This document shows, in pieces, positions 44,960 through 56,114 of a stretch of 64,000 nt of DNA. A program made the translations under genes and the position numbers. The stretch comes from Lepidodermella squamata (Eukaryota; Gastrotricha): contig JBLDXI010000029.1 in assembly GCA_047495785.1 (NCBI GenBank), positions 1,860,001-1,924,000 of the forward strand, given 5' to 3'. The notes beneath the pieces are model-generated. The model was not told where the DNA came from and ran no database searches. It saw only the letters and a program-made list of their open reading frames with translations. The number at the start of each line of letters is the position of its first letter. Positions within the stretch are counted from its first letter, which is position 1.

Positions 44960-47511
44960 TCACCAAACTGAACATTTGTTAGCTGGATTCATCGGGCTGC
45001 CAGCCGGGCAATTGAAAGCCCTGGCAAAAGCATCGGAATTCGCAACTGTGCCAAGTATGCGGAACAAACCCGGAGAATGAGGATCCCCATTTATCCGATT
45101 TGCAATCTCCTGTCTCGAAATGTCTCCGCAATAAAATTGGGCGAATGACAGGAAAAACAACTGCTCTGCAGTAAAATTCACACCTTTAATGCCCCTTGAG
45201 TCATTTGCCGCTTGGAACGCTTGATAAGCCGCTTTTGTGCCGCTATTATCGCCGATATTCTCTCCTAGGGTAAACTTGCCATTCACATAGATCACTCCAT
45301 CGACAGTGAAATTCGAATATTGTTTCACGAGGCATTGAGCACGCTCATCGAAGAGTTTGAGACTCTTATCCGTCCACCAGTTGCGATAGTTACCATTCTC
45401 GTCAAACTTACTGCCTTGGTCGTCAAAAGCGTGACCGATTTCGTGACCAATGATCGAGCCGATTGAGCCGTAGTTGATAGCGGCGATTGTGTCAGGGTAG
45501 AACTGTAAGTCGATAAGGCCTTCCAATATGAAAATCCTATTCAAATTTGACGCATAAGCAGCGTTTACAAAAAAAGGAATCGTGGGCCATATCTACGAAA
45601 AAATCTAAGAGTATTTAGCACCGATACGAGTTTCCTTACATTTCTGTTAGGAATTTCGTGAGGAACATCTCGAATTGAAGATTCAAATCTGTGTTCGTTC
45701 GCCACATTTGTTAGGTAACTATCAGTCACTTCAAGGCTTGCGAACAAGTTGTCGATATAGGTGGCGTTATGAAACCACTCCGGATGAGCGATTTCATACC
45801 GCACAGCATCCAACTGAAACATTGAATAGATGGATATGATGTGATAAGGTAAGAATGACAACCTTAATTAGGGCGTTGTTCTTAGTCACGTTGTCTATCC
45901 AGGTAGATTCAGATATCATCCTTCGAAATTCGGCTAAAATATCTTTCGTCATCCCCTCGACCTGTTGTATGAATAATTCTGAAAATTCGTTGATTAAATT
46001 AATACTTGGAACCTTTTCTGATTGATTTTCATCGTAGTGTGCATTAGTATACATTGCCGCTACTAACATTCCAACATGCGATTCATGGCGTGACATGAAT
46101 GTTAGACATAAATCCTCGCTTGTCGTCAATTCAGTATCGCCATACAACACGGCTTCGCCGTACTGAGCCAATACCAGAGTTATCAAATAATTTTTCAGAG
46201 CCTTCCTACCGCCAGGTGTTTTGTTGAGTATTTGAAGAGCTCCGAATATCCTACCCATATAGCTGCCACCAAAAATTACAACCTCGTCCTCCGAGTTAAT
46301 AGTAACGGGCTCCGATTCGGAAAAATAGAACTGCAGATACTGTTTCCAATCCAATACTGGAGCCCAGCTCTGCAGCCAAGCAACATCTTTCAGCTCGAAT
46401 CCAATCGCCAGGCCCGATTGGGCCTCCATTCGTTGGAGATTATGGTAAATTTGCTCCTCACTCTTCGAGGTCTGCAACAACAAGCTAACCATGCTCACAT
46501 CAGCGAGAACATCTTCGTTGGAAAACTCGATGAAATCGAAAACCTTAACCGCTGCGTCTACGATTAACTTTCGAGCGATAGGAATCGGCGTTATAGTGAT
46601 CGAGTTTCGCCTCAAAACATCCTTTGGATTCGCCTCGGCCTGGCAAAAATCATATAACAGCGCTTATAATGGCAAGTATTGCTTACTTCTATTTTGAATA
46701 ACCCAATCGACGTGTACTTGTCTAGCTTTTTGAGCAGGGTGAGCAAATCAAGGCCGTCCTTCATTGACGATGGCGAGGTAGCAAAACCTCCCATATCTGC
46801 CAGAATATCTTTCAAAAACTTGACATTTTCTTCTTTCTGGGTTTTGACGCAGGCTGCAAAGTAGCGTCGAGCTTTCCCGAAGGCTTTTGGCTCGCCAGGG
46901 CTGGGCTCACCTTTCAGAATCGAAATAATCTTGTCAGACACATTCCGCTGAATGCTGGTCCATTTTTGGATGTAGCTCATTCGGCTGCGCGATAAGTCGT
47001 AATCCGGGAAGGGTATGTCCGATTTCCAGTTACCACAGGTGAATTGGTGGAAATCTTCGCATGGACTTACTGAAGTGTCCATATTCTTCAAAATCTTCTC
47101 ACCGGCAGCGATACAGCTCTTGGTTGAGCAGCTATTGCCCTCATCGGCGCCGGAGTCGGATAGTGAACTAGGTAGATTGCTCAGCATTTCAAATAGTGCG
47201 GGATCATAATCTCCATCTACGTATTTCATGAACCCGAGCCGATCATCCGGAGTGCGATAGTGGTGCTTTGGTGAAGGACGCTCCAATTCTATTTTATCCG
47301 GTGAATCCTCTATTTCAACCATGGTAACCGCGGCAATAATAACTACTGTGATGACGATTACGCAACAAATGCATGCACAGCATTTTCCGCAACCTGAGCT
47401 GCTTGACCGCTGCGACAACAACGCTTAAGAAAAAATCCTTTAAGCAAGGCGTGGAAAAGTGGGCCTCAACTCACGAGCGATTTCATCGGCATTTGGAATC
47501 GATTGGGACAT
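44960..47511 (-). CDS. Neprilysin-like M13 zinc endopeptidase 4, 768 aa
   Basis: Six exons on the minus strand: 47475-47511, 46687-47423, 46013-46639, 45863-45961, 45640-45813 and 44960-45592. The N-terminus has a Cys-rich pre-membrane stretch (CGKCCACICC) and one anchor (VIVITVVIIAAV). The peptidase part is complete: HEIGH in GSIIGHEIGHAFDD, GENIGDNSG, the His/Arg pair and the C-terminal CSVW. Exons 4 and 5 have the lengths seen in the other copies. Intron 3 (45962-46012) is only 51 bp, a multiple of three and free of in-frame stops. If it were retained, 17 residues would be added. It is the most diverged of the four and lies at the upstream end of the array. Confidence 0.9.
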
Positions 47512-48850
47512 TTTAACCAGCGTGATATTAATAGAAAATACCTCACTGTCCCATCGATCTCTCTTAATGCTATTCCAATTTTTTATTTCCAAGGCGAGAC
47601 TTTTTATGTGTCGAAGCTTGATTTCGCAATGATGCATTCAACCAAAACAGCAAACAATAAAACAACGTCTGAAACTTCAGTAAGGCTCGCAACCAAAATT
47701 GATGATGATTTCCTCGTTTATTGAGCCGCATTCTGGTGATGTACCAAGAATCTCCAAGAATGGTGGTTTCTCCAGAAAACCCAACAGCTAAAATTAGGAA
47801 AATCAAGGTGTACATCATGACGCTTTGCTTTTAGAATTTAGAGCTCTTTCCAGTTCCTCTTATCAGCGGCGTCTGAACCGCAATTTACATATCGTTATTA
47901 GATATTATGTAAGTAAATACAATGAAAAATGAAAATATCTATCAAGGGACACACCAAGCGCTATTTGGTACAGGTTTTATACAGGATCTCCAATATGTCG
48001 TTCCTTTCGTTCGTTCGAGGGCCGAATTTGAAAGCTTCATTGCAACCTGCAGAAGATTTTTTATTCATTCACTCGTTTCAGGGTCATAACATCCAGGCTG
48101 ATTTAAAAATCTTTTTTTTCAACCTCAATCATCGGAGAAATTCCCTTCTTAAGTTTTTTGAAGACTGTGCATACGGCGTGTCCAACTTTTTCTGGTGTGG
48201 AAAAGTAGAGCGCAACCAGTGCATCAATGTTATTCTCATTACAGCGATATCTTTTGTCGCTCCCAGATCGCTTTCCCATCTGCTCATCATTATTCCAATT
48301 CACATGTCGCATGTCACGGAGATATGGGTTGGTGTTCAATACACACTGGCGGCATTTCAAGCCAATTTTTATATTTGTATGGTATAACATGAGTAAAGAG
48401 TTCAATTCTGTAAGGAGCCGACCGAGATTTACGAATCGAAACGAGCCGGAGGCGAGTTGCGATGAGTAAATCGAGTGCGGCGAGTTCAGATATGAACGAT
48501 TTACGAATGTTATACCGTAAAATATCGAATTGTCAAAGCTACTCGACCTATATTTCTGGGGACAATTCTATATTTATTGTATTTAAATATATTTAACTTG
48601 TTTTTAATAAAGTCGCGAAAATAAATAAAAACGCGTGATGGCTTTGATGCTGCAATGTATGACCACTTTGTAGGTACTCGACGTAGGGCGGGATTGATGT
48701 GGAACTTCTTTAGGGCTGGCAGACAGCGTTCAAAATCCCGCGTTGACGAGGGGAAATTGAAACAGGAACGGTGTGCAAACGAAAACGGCAAACGTGAAGC
48801 GGTCTTCTATGATTTCTTAAATGTTGTGAATGGCGACAGTACAGGCATCA
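47512..48850. other. Spacer with unsupported small reading frames
   Basis: 1.3 kb. On the minus strand a frame at 47570-47818 begins like a signal peptide (MMYTLIFLILAVGFSG), and 48103-48405 carries a Cys-containing frame with GKR and DKR dibasic sites. Neither could be joined into a convincing gene. The copy of the dispersed repeat is at 48509-48579. Confidence 0.45.
48509..48579 (+). repeat. Dispersed repeat copy (partner at 4086-4156)
   Basis: Nearly identical 71-bp segment, same orientation as the copy 44 kb to the left, with unrelated flanks. Confidence 0.6.
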
Positions 48851-49387
48851 TCAGCATGAGTGGGCTGGAGTTCCGCGGACGTCCATTTCGTTCATCACAC
48901 GGCACGCACTGCAATGAGGGCAACAATACCAACAAAACGCTTCTTCGCAGAGACTCTGCAATAGAGAATGCATCCAATTGAATATTAAAATCAAATACAA
49001 TGGATAAGTATTTCGACTACTTGCCTCTACTCTCTTTTATTTATACAGTGAGGTGAAAATCGGGGAGAATGATACCCTCTGTTCGAAATTATACGGGAAG
49101 AGATAATTCAACAACTTTCCTACCTGTTTCACGTGATATAGGGAGCGGAAACGCGTTGATATCGGCTGCCAAATACAACACCAGGGCAGGCAACAAGTCT
49201 CGCCAATACGTGTTGCGGCACAGCTCATAAGTATCACTGGGCAAAAACAACCTACGCATCCATGCTTACAGCTGCGGCAACAGTCGGAACAGCCCACTTC
49301 GTACGGGGTTTCGAGGTTAGTATCCACAGGCGGTTGTGCTGGTGGTCTAGGAGCGGGTTGAGTTGTAACTGCTGCAACCTGAGACAT
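48851..49387 (-). CDS. PLAC8-family cysteine-rich protein 1, 122 aa
   Basis: Two exons: 49124-49387 and 48851-48955, GT-AG intron. The protein is small and cysteine-rich. After a Pro-rich start it has ETPYEVGCSDCCRSCK, a hydrophobic Cys-containing block (CFCPVILMSC), RFRSLYHVKQ, and a C-terminal CWYCCPHCSACRVMNEMD. This order of a cysteine-rich/CP core and a final C..C..C..NEMDxRG block is that of the PLAC8 (cornifelin, plant FW2.2/PCR) family, membrane-associated proteins of varied and partly unknown function. Compared with the four-exon copies at 58068 and 61957, the first two introns are missing. It is separate from the other three PLAC8 genes by about 9 kb. Confidence 0.8.
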
Positions 49388-50147
49388 TTTATTAAAGCAA
49401 GGATTTCCTGTATGATGAACTATATCGGACGAAAGAACAACAATATGATAATTGCAGAACGATTTGGATTAAAAGTGCACGAAGGAAGGTCACAATTGCA
49501 TGGTATCAGTCATTAAATATTATATAATATGATAGGGTAAACTTAGATGTGGTCATGTTAAATCAAGCGTTGACAATAAAGTGTTTTCTGTGAAATTAGT
49601 TCGGCTTTTCTAGCAAAAATTTCAGTTTGGGAGGACAAAAATATCCACGATGAATGCTCTCCTACAAAAGTCTCCTCTCCTCGCGTCCAAACCGTATCGA
49701 AATATTTCCACGTCGTTTAAGGCGTTGTCACAACAGCAGCTATTCTATTTATATCTCTGTAAGAGTTCAAAGCTGAACAGAGTATAATAGTTGAAAAGAA
49801 GTTCTATTTTTAGACCACATGTCGCCTGCTGATCATTGCGGGGTTGAGTTCCATTTTAATTTTGAATAGAAACTGACGCGTTAAAATTTTGTGCCGCTGA
49901 AATTGTCGATAGCTTCAATTATTCGAGGGCATTGAATGGCGGAAAAATGAAATGGCCATTAGAGACTGGATATACGCTACATTGTAGGCCTCAGCACCTT
50001 AATGTTTCAGTGGATGATGAAAAACTGTGCCGTTGGACATATTTCTTTTGATATGTTCATGGAAGATTAGAAATACGAAAAAAATATGGTTAATGACTCG
50101 AAATATTTATTATATTAAGTACCTAGCAATGAGTTGATGCTTTTTGA
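49388..50147. other. Spacer between PLAC8-1 and the fucosyltransferase-like gene
   Basis: 760 bp of AT-rich sequence, with no gene seen; should contain the PLAC8-1 promoter and the 3' end of the next gene. Confidence 0.5.
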
Positions 50148-51592
50148 TCACATCCTGTCTAAAAAGCGGCTTGAAGCCGTTAAGGGTCGGCTGGCGAAAT
50201 CCTCAAAAGAGCAAACTTTAGACGGATGAAGTCGTAAAGTTGGAACCAGCGATAAGTGCGCTGCAGATTCAGCAAAGCCACTTCGGCTTATCAACAACCG
50301 ATCCATTTTCGTCAGTATCCACAAATCGAGATAAGTCTTCGCCGCGCCCAACCAAGAAGCTTCATCGTCTGCAAATTTCAATTGATCGATATGCGTTAGC
50401 GTCAAGTTGTAACTTCGATCTGTGGTAAACATTTTAACGTTTGAGTCTTTTGTGAGGTCGGCTAACAGCTTTTTAACGTCTAGGTATGCCTGTTCCAAAT
50501 CCGATGTCATGAAAATGACGACTGGCTTTCCAACTAGTTCGGTCGTTTCCATGATTCGGTGAACCTCTCTCGCATAACATTGAACGATTTCGCTACTGTA
50601 AGAGGTCATATTATCCAAATCTGATAACAGTAGCTATTAGCAGTTGATGAAATAATCAACTTACTGTATGTCCGCAACTGAACTCCTATTTTAAAGGACT
50701 TCTCCCAGAATTCTAGACCAACTGCGTTTGAAATGACGTTTTCGAACAATTTTTGAAATTTTGCATTAGGCTTCTCGAATATGAATCTCAAAGCAGCGGA
50801 TATTGCTATGTTCAAGTCGCCGGTGCTGTTCTGCAATCCTGGTGCGAATTGATCGAAATTAAATTTAAAAGCTTCGTTACGCAGTATAGCGTCCAGGCCG
50901 ACATATCTGTTTGACATCATTTTGAGAAATCGAAAATTTTCGAATGAATTGCGACCTGACAGCAGTCGGACGTAAGGTTTGGGGCGGAGGTCGGCTTTAT
51001 GGGACAGCCATTTTGTGGCACCTGGCACGTCGTAGATTCTTTGAAATGTTCGAGGATCCGTATTGTAGAAATGCGCATTGATATTGAAGTAAGCACCGAT
51101 ATCGGCCGGCTTTTGCCATTCAATTGTGAACATGCGTCCTGTTGCTATAGCCAGGTAAAAAGCAACAACCGTTCCTCTCAGGCGGTCGCCAAGGCCGCAA
51201 CAAGGTGGGTAATCTCGGAATCGGCAGTTTTTCGTCCATTTTATCACTGGAAACATGAAGTCGAAGCATGTCGTAACACTTTTAAACATTGACGGTTTGC
51301 AGAACGAACTAACAAATCGGGTCATGTTTGTTAAGTTTGCTCCAACTTTTGCGAAGTAGTAGTCTTTTATTGACTTCGCTAGAGCGATAGCCATGTCGCG
51401 CTTCGAAGACAATGCCGATTTTTGGAGAGAGCTATTCGATGAATTGGATATCCACATAATTTTTGACTGAATCAATAACGATGATTTAGGCTGGATTGAT
51501 GGAAAGTCGAACACGGCAACGAAGGATAACGTGATGATCAAAAGTAAAAGTGGAAATTTCAAGATTTCCTCTGGATAACGTTGTTTCACCAT
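50148..51592 (-). CDS. Fucosyltransferase-like type II membrane protein, 466 aa
   Basis: Two exons, 50665-51592 and 50148-50620, joined by a 44-bp GT-AG intron, very short even for this genome. A short cytosolic tail and one anchor (FPLLLLIITLSFVAVF, near residues 13-28) are followed by a lumenal domain with several sequons. The block CCGLGDRLRG followed by an aliphatic stretch and TGRMF resembles the nucleotide-sugar-binding start of fucosyltransferase-like enzymes (NodZ/FUT8 type GLGDR). The C-terminal block LDLWILTKMDRLLISRSGFAESAA fits the end of that fold. It would act in the Golgi on glycans. The assignment is by motif only, and donor and acceptor are unknown. Decayed relatives lie at 55342-55650. 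Confidence 0.6.
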
Positions 51593-52944
51593 ATTTAATA
51601 GTAAAAAGTAAAATAATTGATATCGTCTTGAGAACGAATATCGAATATAAGATGTTTACTACAACAGTTTTATTACTACAAAACGCGTGCTAGGTTATTG
51701 ATATCAAAAATGTGAGCAAAATGAAAGACTTGTAGTTGAGATTTTCCATTCATAAAAGATCCAAAACTTTGCTTGATTTTTCGACATACATATTTGGACA
51801 TGAAATGCTGCTGAAGGATTCGCTTAAAGCTCACATATTACTATTATTCAGCCATGTTATTTTAAATTATTTTGATTATTCATTATCATAATATCACGTG
51901 ATACGACTTGAGGTTTAAGGAAATTACAACTTTGAATATTACTCGCTGCTGTTTCCTGGAAAGATCTGCTCATCCAAGTTCGCCCTCTGATCTTTAATTA
52001 TTTTTAGTTTTGCAGTTTTGTCGGGGCAAAACGGTTGTAAAGGAATTAGGGGGCAAACAAGTCCTCAAAGCTCGCTCAATTTCGCTTCAATTTTCGTAAA
52101 AGAATGCTATCCCCTATCCCGTTAAAAATCCCATGAAAAATAGCTTGCTATCATAGCTAAACTACACCTCTTCAATCTATGTCTAACTTAGACCCAGAAA
52201 GCAGAAACCCCTGAACTAGGCCCAGAAAAGCGGAAAATCTAGACCTAAACAGGCTCGGGTCTCTAGGCCTAGCCTAGGCCTACAGACTTTTGATTGGATA
52301 CATGCTACTCGGTTGCTTTTGCCCCTGCGATGTCGATGTCGACCTGTTATGAGCTGCCATAGTTGACATCGTCGGTGAACGTGTAGGGCTCTGGTGGGTC
52401 GTAATCGAGTGCTTCATTCGGCCGGGCCACCGAGCGACTAATTCCAACATATACCTTCCTCATAGGAAACTCAAAGGAAGCTAGTATAAGCAAGCCAGAA
52501 TCCCACTTGTTTAACGACGATAATGACATATTGCTTGACAAATTTCTTTCTTAACCTATTTTTTAAAAACTGAAATTCAAGCTCTTCCCTCGTGCAACCT
52601 TGATTCAGTCACATGCATCACGTAGGCTATCATTGGGCATTCTGGACAGTTCAATTTTATGTCACGCTTTGAACTAGTAAAATTCGACACTTCCGCGGAA
52701 AAACACTAAAAGGTGCGCAGGTCTAACAAATTTATCCACCTTTTTGGCTAATGCACGATGCGAAGTCACAATTAGGAAGTTCGTCATTTTCGTTAGAGCG
52801 AAACAATTCAAAGACAGATTTTGTTTTGTAACATTAGACATGCACGCGGAAAACATGACAAAATTGAGGGGACATTATCGACACTATTTAAAGCGAAAAC
52901 AATGCTCAGATCATTCAGTTTCAGTCAGATTTTTTCCTTCTAGA
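51593..52944. other. Spacer between divergent genes
   Basis: 1.35 kb between the fucosyltransferase-like gene and the lone GPCR. It holds both promoters. Near 52195-52290 short words (ctaggcct, agacctaaa, cctaggcc) recur. A 64-codon minus-strand frame at 52347-52541 has an acidic tail but no support. Confidence 0.5.
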
Positions 52945-55275
52945 ATGTCCGCCGCCCTCATATTTGCTATTCTCCTCACCTTGGCAATCGATCAATCTGA
53001 AGCTCGGAAGCCGTACCGCTTGCGAACACTGTTCCACATCCCCTTGTTTCTAAACGCAGGAGATTTCAGGAACTGTCGATGGGCCTTCCAAACAGCTTAC
53101 GACTTTGCGAATAATCGCTCCGATATTCTGCCCGACTACCACCTCGAATTCGAACATCGCGACGAAGGAGCTCAAAGTACGCTGGCAACGTCGACAAGCA
53201 TCAACTTTATGCGATCGATGATGGACTCAGCGGAGCCTGATTTGTATCTCGCCCCGGTAACAGTGGGTGTTACGTATACTCCTGGCTGTAAAAGTTGGGG
53301 GAAAGTTGCGACTCATATGAACATGGTGGTCATATCTTGGGCTTGCTCATCGCCCAGTCTAGCGAACCGACGAGACCTATACCCTAACCTATGGCGTATC
53401 AGGGCTTCAACTCAACTAACTATAATGGCTAGACTCAGCTTTATCAAACAATTCACCCCATGGAAGAAAACTGCGATTGTATTCTCCGCCTCTGACAATA
53501 ATTTAGGGTTAGATGGCGCTAGCTATGCAGTAGGTGTGAACAGCCAATTCGGCCTAGCAGTTCAGACTATAGAAGCGAGTTCAGACTTCAACGATGATTT
53601 GATGCAGTCCTTTGTCAGAAAGGACATCCGAATTTTCTCAATTGAAAACTCGGATCCGTTTGTTATGATCCCTTTTCTATGCCAGGCGCACAAAAAAGGG
53701 ATAAAAGGGGAGAAGTACCTTTTCCTTACGTTCATCACTGCGTACATGGATCCTAACGTTTATCCAACATATCTGTACCCGAAGAACTGTAACATTTCAA
53801 TTTATAAAGAGCAAGCTGAGAGAGTAGTGTATTTTGGTGCCCTTTCTCAACTCAACTATGCTAATGACGGGATAAGCCAGGACTACCTAGGGAACACCCG
53901 GTCTGAGTTTGAGACTTTCCTCAAGTCGAACTTCCCAGTTGATATGAAAATGGCTGATTATCCTCTGCGATACTTTTGCTACGACTCTGCCCTGCACGCT
54001 ATCGTCACGCTGGCTGAGACGGAGAAGCTTTTGAACAGCCGGAACTCGACTCTCAGGAACTTCAAGGACGATCCTCGTAGCGTGATGCTGGCAGTTAATC
54101 AAAGTATTGGCGACGTGAGGTATAGAAATCAACAAAATGGCCTGTTTCACTACTCAGCCAGAATGGAGATGGACTACGAAGCTCAACTTGTTGCTACCTG
54201 GTCTCCGCAGACCGGACTTCGGGCAAGGTATGCAATATCTCTTGATGAAAATTCTACAACGAGTAACGACACTTCGCTATTCAAAATACGGGCGATCGCT
54301 CCTTTCGAACCAAATTTTCTGCCTAAAGATGCTGCTTTTGAAGAATTCGTCGATGCTGGGATTCCCGTGTCAGTTTTCGGCGTCTTGACAACAATAGCTT
54401 GCTTGATCGGGGTTTGCCAAATCAGCGTTATTTCTTATATCATTTTTTCTGATAAGATGAAATTGGGGAGAAAGACTGATGACTTTCTCGTAATGCTGAG
54501 TTGTCTGCTCTTAGCGGGAGGCTCTATTCTTCTCACCACTCCTACCGAGATGCGTAATACTGCTGTTTGTGAGGCAATTGCATACACTGTGGTATCGGGT
54601 TTGTCGCTTCTCTACAGCTATTTAGTATTTCGTTTGAGGTCTGCTTTCAAAATCTTGCGGCAAAATGTCTCTCATCAGCATCGTTTCCCTAATCCTGCTA
54701 GGGATGAGTTTTCATTTTTGATCACGACACTTTTGTTTTTTCTTCTTAATTTGCTCATCGTCATCTCTTGGGTAACAACTGATCCTTACCGCGCAGTTCT
54801 TGCCGAACCGGAAAACTCCAGGTCCTACGTTGCTGAAATCGATACTTATGTAGAAATGTATTCTATAACGTGCTCATCCAATTTTACGGGTCAATGGGTG
54901 GCAACGCTCCTGGCCTTAAATCTGGCTGCTCTTGGGCTCGGCGTAATATATACTGTGAAACTCAAGGGGAATCGTTATTTGCCGTATTACCCGTTTGTGA
55001 AGCGATTAGCTATAGCCATAGCTTTCTCTTCGACTTTATTTCTCGCTTTAACTGCCGTAGTCTTCATGCTGAAAACGACCAGTGGGCAGAATATCGCTGT
55101 CGCAGTGGGATTGCAGATTCAATCTGGCCTAGTGGCCGCTTTGCTCTATGTCAAAGTTGGGAACGGAGCAGACGCCGCAGGCGATGCGGTGCCTCGACTG
55201 CCGTCGTCGCAAATGCTTAGCAGATTTGACACGATAACTCGGAAGACCGCTGCTATCGGGATTCAGACTCGATAA
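52945..55275 (+). CDS. Intronless class C GPCR (GABA-B-like), 776 aa, lone copy
   Basis: Single-exon receptor 35 kb from the main array. I chose the ATG at 52945 because it opens a signal peptide (MSAALIFAILLTLAIDQSEA). The frame is open upstream with two further ATGs, at 52840 and 52855, but they would bury the signal. The venus-flytrap domain has family blocks YTPGCKSWG, RRDLYPNLWR and RYFCYDSALHA; then come seven hydrophobic helices with the conserved ICL/TM motifs of the array (WVTTDPYRAV, KRLAIAIAF). It is the most diverged of the set in the window. The tail is longer (about 45 residues) and rich in Arg and Ser. Ligand unknown. A lone copy outside the array suggests an older duplicate or a move. 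Confidence 0.88.
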   Translation: MSAALIFAILLTLAIDQSEARKPYRLRTLFHIPLFLNAGDFRNCRWAFQTAYDFANNRSDILPDYHLEFEHRDEGAQSTLATSTSINFMRSMMDSAEPDLYLAPVTVGVTYTPGCKSWGKVATHMNMVVISWACSSPSLANRRDLYPNLWRIRASTQLTIMARLSFIKQFTPWKKTAIVFSASDNNLGLDGASYAVGVNSQFGLAVQTIEASSDFNDDLMQSFVRKDIRIFSIENSDPFVMIPFLCQAHKKGIKGEKYLFLTFITAYMDPNVYPTYLYPKNCNISIYKEQAERVVYFGALSQLNYANDGISQDYLGNTRSEFETFLKSNFPVDMKMADYPLRYFCYDSALHAIVTLAETEKLLNSRNSTLRNFKDDPRSVMLAVNQSIGDVRYRNQQNGLFHYSARMEMDYEAQLVATWSPQTGLRARYAISLDENSTTSNDTSLFKIRAIAPFEPNFLPKDAAFEEFVDAGIPVSVFGVLTTIACLIGVCQISVISYIIFSDKMKLGRKTDDFLVMLSCLLLAGGSILLTTPTEMRNTAVCEAIAYTVVSGLSLLYSYLVFRLRSAFKILRQNVSHQHRFPNPARDEFSFLITTLLFFLLNLLIVISWVTTDPYRAVLAEPENSRSYVAEIDTYVEMYSITCSSNFTGQWVATLLALNLAALGLGVIYTVKLKGNRYLPYYPFVKRLAIAIAFSSTLFLALTAVVFMLKTTSGQNIAVAVGLQIQSGLVAALLYVKVGNGADAAGDAVPRLPSSQMLSRFDTITRKTAAIGIQTR

Positions 55276-55341
55276 AGCGAGGTGAACAACGCAATCTTCT
55301 AAAAATCGCTTTTTAACGAAAAATTGCTGGATACCTATAAA

Positions 55342-55650
55342 TTATTCGCTAACATTTAAAAGTGAAGTTTCATCATCATCAAATGTATTTCCGTTATTGT
55401 GAAAATGAGCATTATTGACTGCATCTTGATCACAGAGGACAGTGCGGTCTACAGCTCTATCTCGCTTCGAAGATAATATTGATTTTCGAAGACTTTGCAT
55501 AAACTGTTCGAATAGATTTATAATGAATCGATGGCGGCAGTTTAAATAAGATGGATGATAAGTCAAGAACTAAAGTTATTGATAACGCGATGATCAGCAG
55601 TAAAAGTGGAGCGAGAAAGAACGCTTTCGAATTTTGAACAATTCGAATTA
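55342..55650 (-). pseudogene. Fragment related to the fucosyltransferase-like gene
   Basis: On the minus strand one frame reads a membrane-anchor-like APLLLLIIALSITLVLD, alignable with the anchor of the gene at 50148-51592. Another frame reads SILSSKRDRAV, alignable with SALSSKRDMAI there. The two lie in different frames, so the fragment is broken. It then continues into RTVLCDQDAVNNAHFHN, which has a second copy at 55921-56036. Confidence 0.5.
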
Positions 55651-55920
55651 AACAAACTCAGTCTAAAAAAAATGAGATGATTAATAGAAATTGTATACTG
55701 TTGGCGGAACGCGTGCCGTAGCCTTTGACCGCAGCGAGTTATGAATGATATTGAATATTGAAGCTGAACGTGAACATTTTCACTAATGCATTTGAATCGA
55801 CAGCAATTAGTTTTTGAAAATTGAAAGTTCATTTCTTTGGCGAATTTGGATAGAAATTTGTTCTTCATTCACGACAGTCGTTTGAAATTCATGAATTAGC
55901 CTTAACCCTTGGCCTACATC

Positions 55921-56036
55921 CTACACCAATAGATAACGCGTAAAATTCAAGTGTTCTTCAATCAATTTATTATCTTCATCATTGTGAAAGTGTGCATTGA
56001 TTGCATCTTGATCACAGAATAACGTTCTTATTTCCT
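55921..56036 (-). pseudogene. Second copy of the CDQDA-N-AHFHN segment
   Basis: The minus strand reads RTLFCDQDAINAHFHNDED and stops at TAG 55921-55923. It matches the end of the fragment at 55342-55650 in protein and DNA. It is a short coding-like segment duplicated in tandem; its parent gene is not identified. Confidence 0.4.
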
Positions 56037-56114
56037 AACAAAGTTCTTTTCAAAATTTGAATATCGACTACAGCTTGCAGGTGATTTCAGGCTTCTTCAT
56101 GTCTCGTGGTTCGC

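Larger units (their letters stand above)
55276..56114. other. Spacer with gene fragments
   Basis: 839 bp between the convergent GPCR and small heat-shock protein genes. It holds fragments of a decayed gene, listed separately, and AT-rich filler. Confidence 0.5.

Noticed and set aside
47570-47818. Minus-strand frame starting with a signal-peptide-like stretch
   Set aside because: An alternative frame after it reads a few cysteines like a trypsin-inhibitor domain, but no splice pair joins the two, and the cysteine part stops at once.
48103-48405. Cys-containing minus-strand frame with GKR and DKR sites, considered as a neuropeptide precursor
   Set aside because: There is no signal peptide or credible upstream exon, and no match to a known peptide.
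52347-52541. 64-codon minus-strand frame with an acidic tail
   Set aside because: No homolog recognised, no splice partner found, and a frame of this length is expected by chance.
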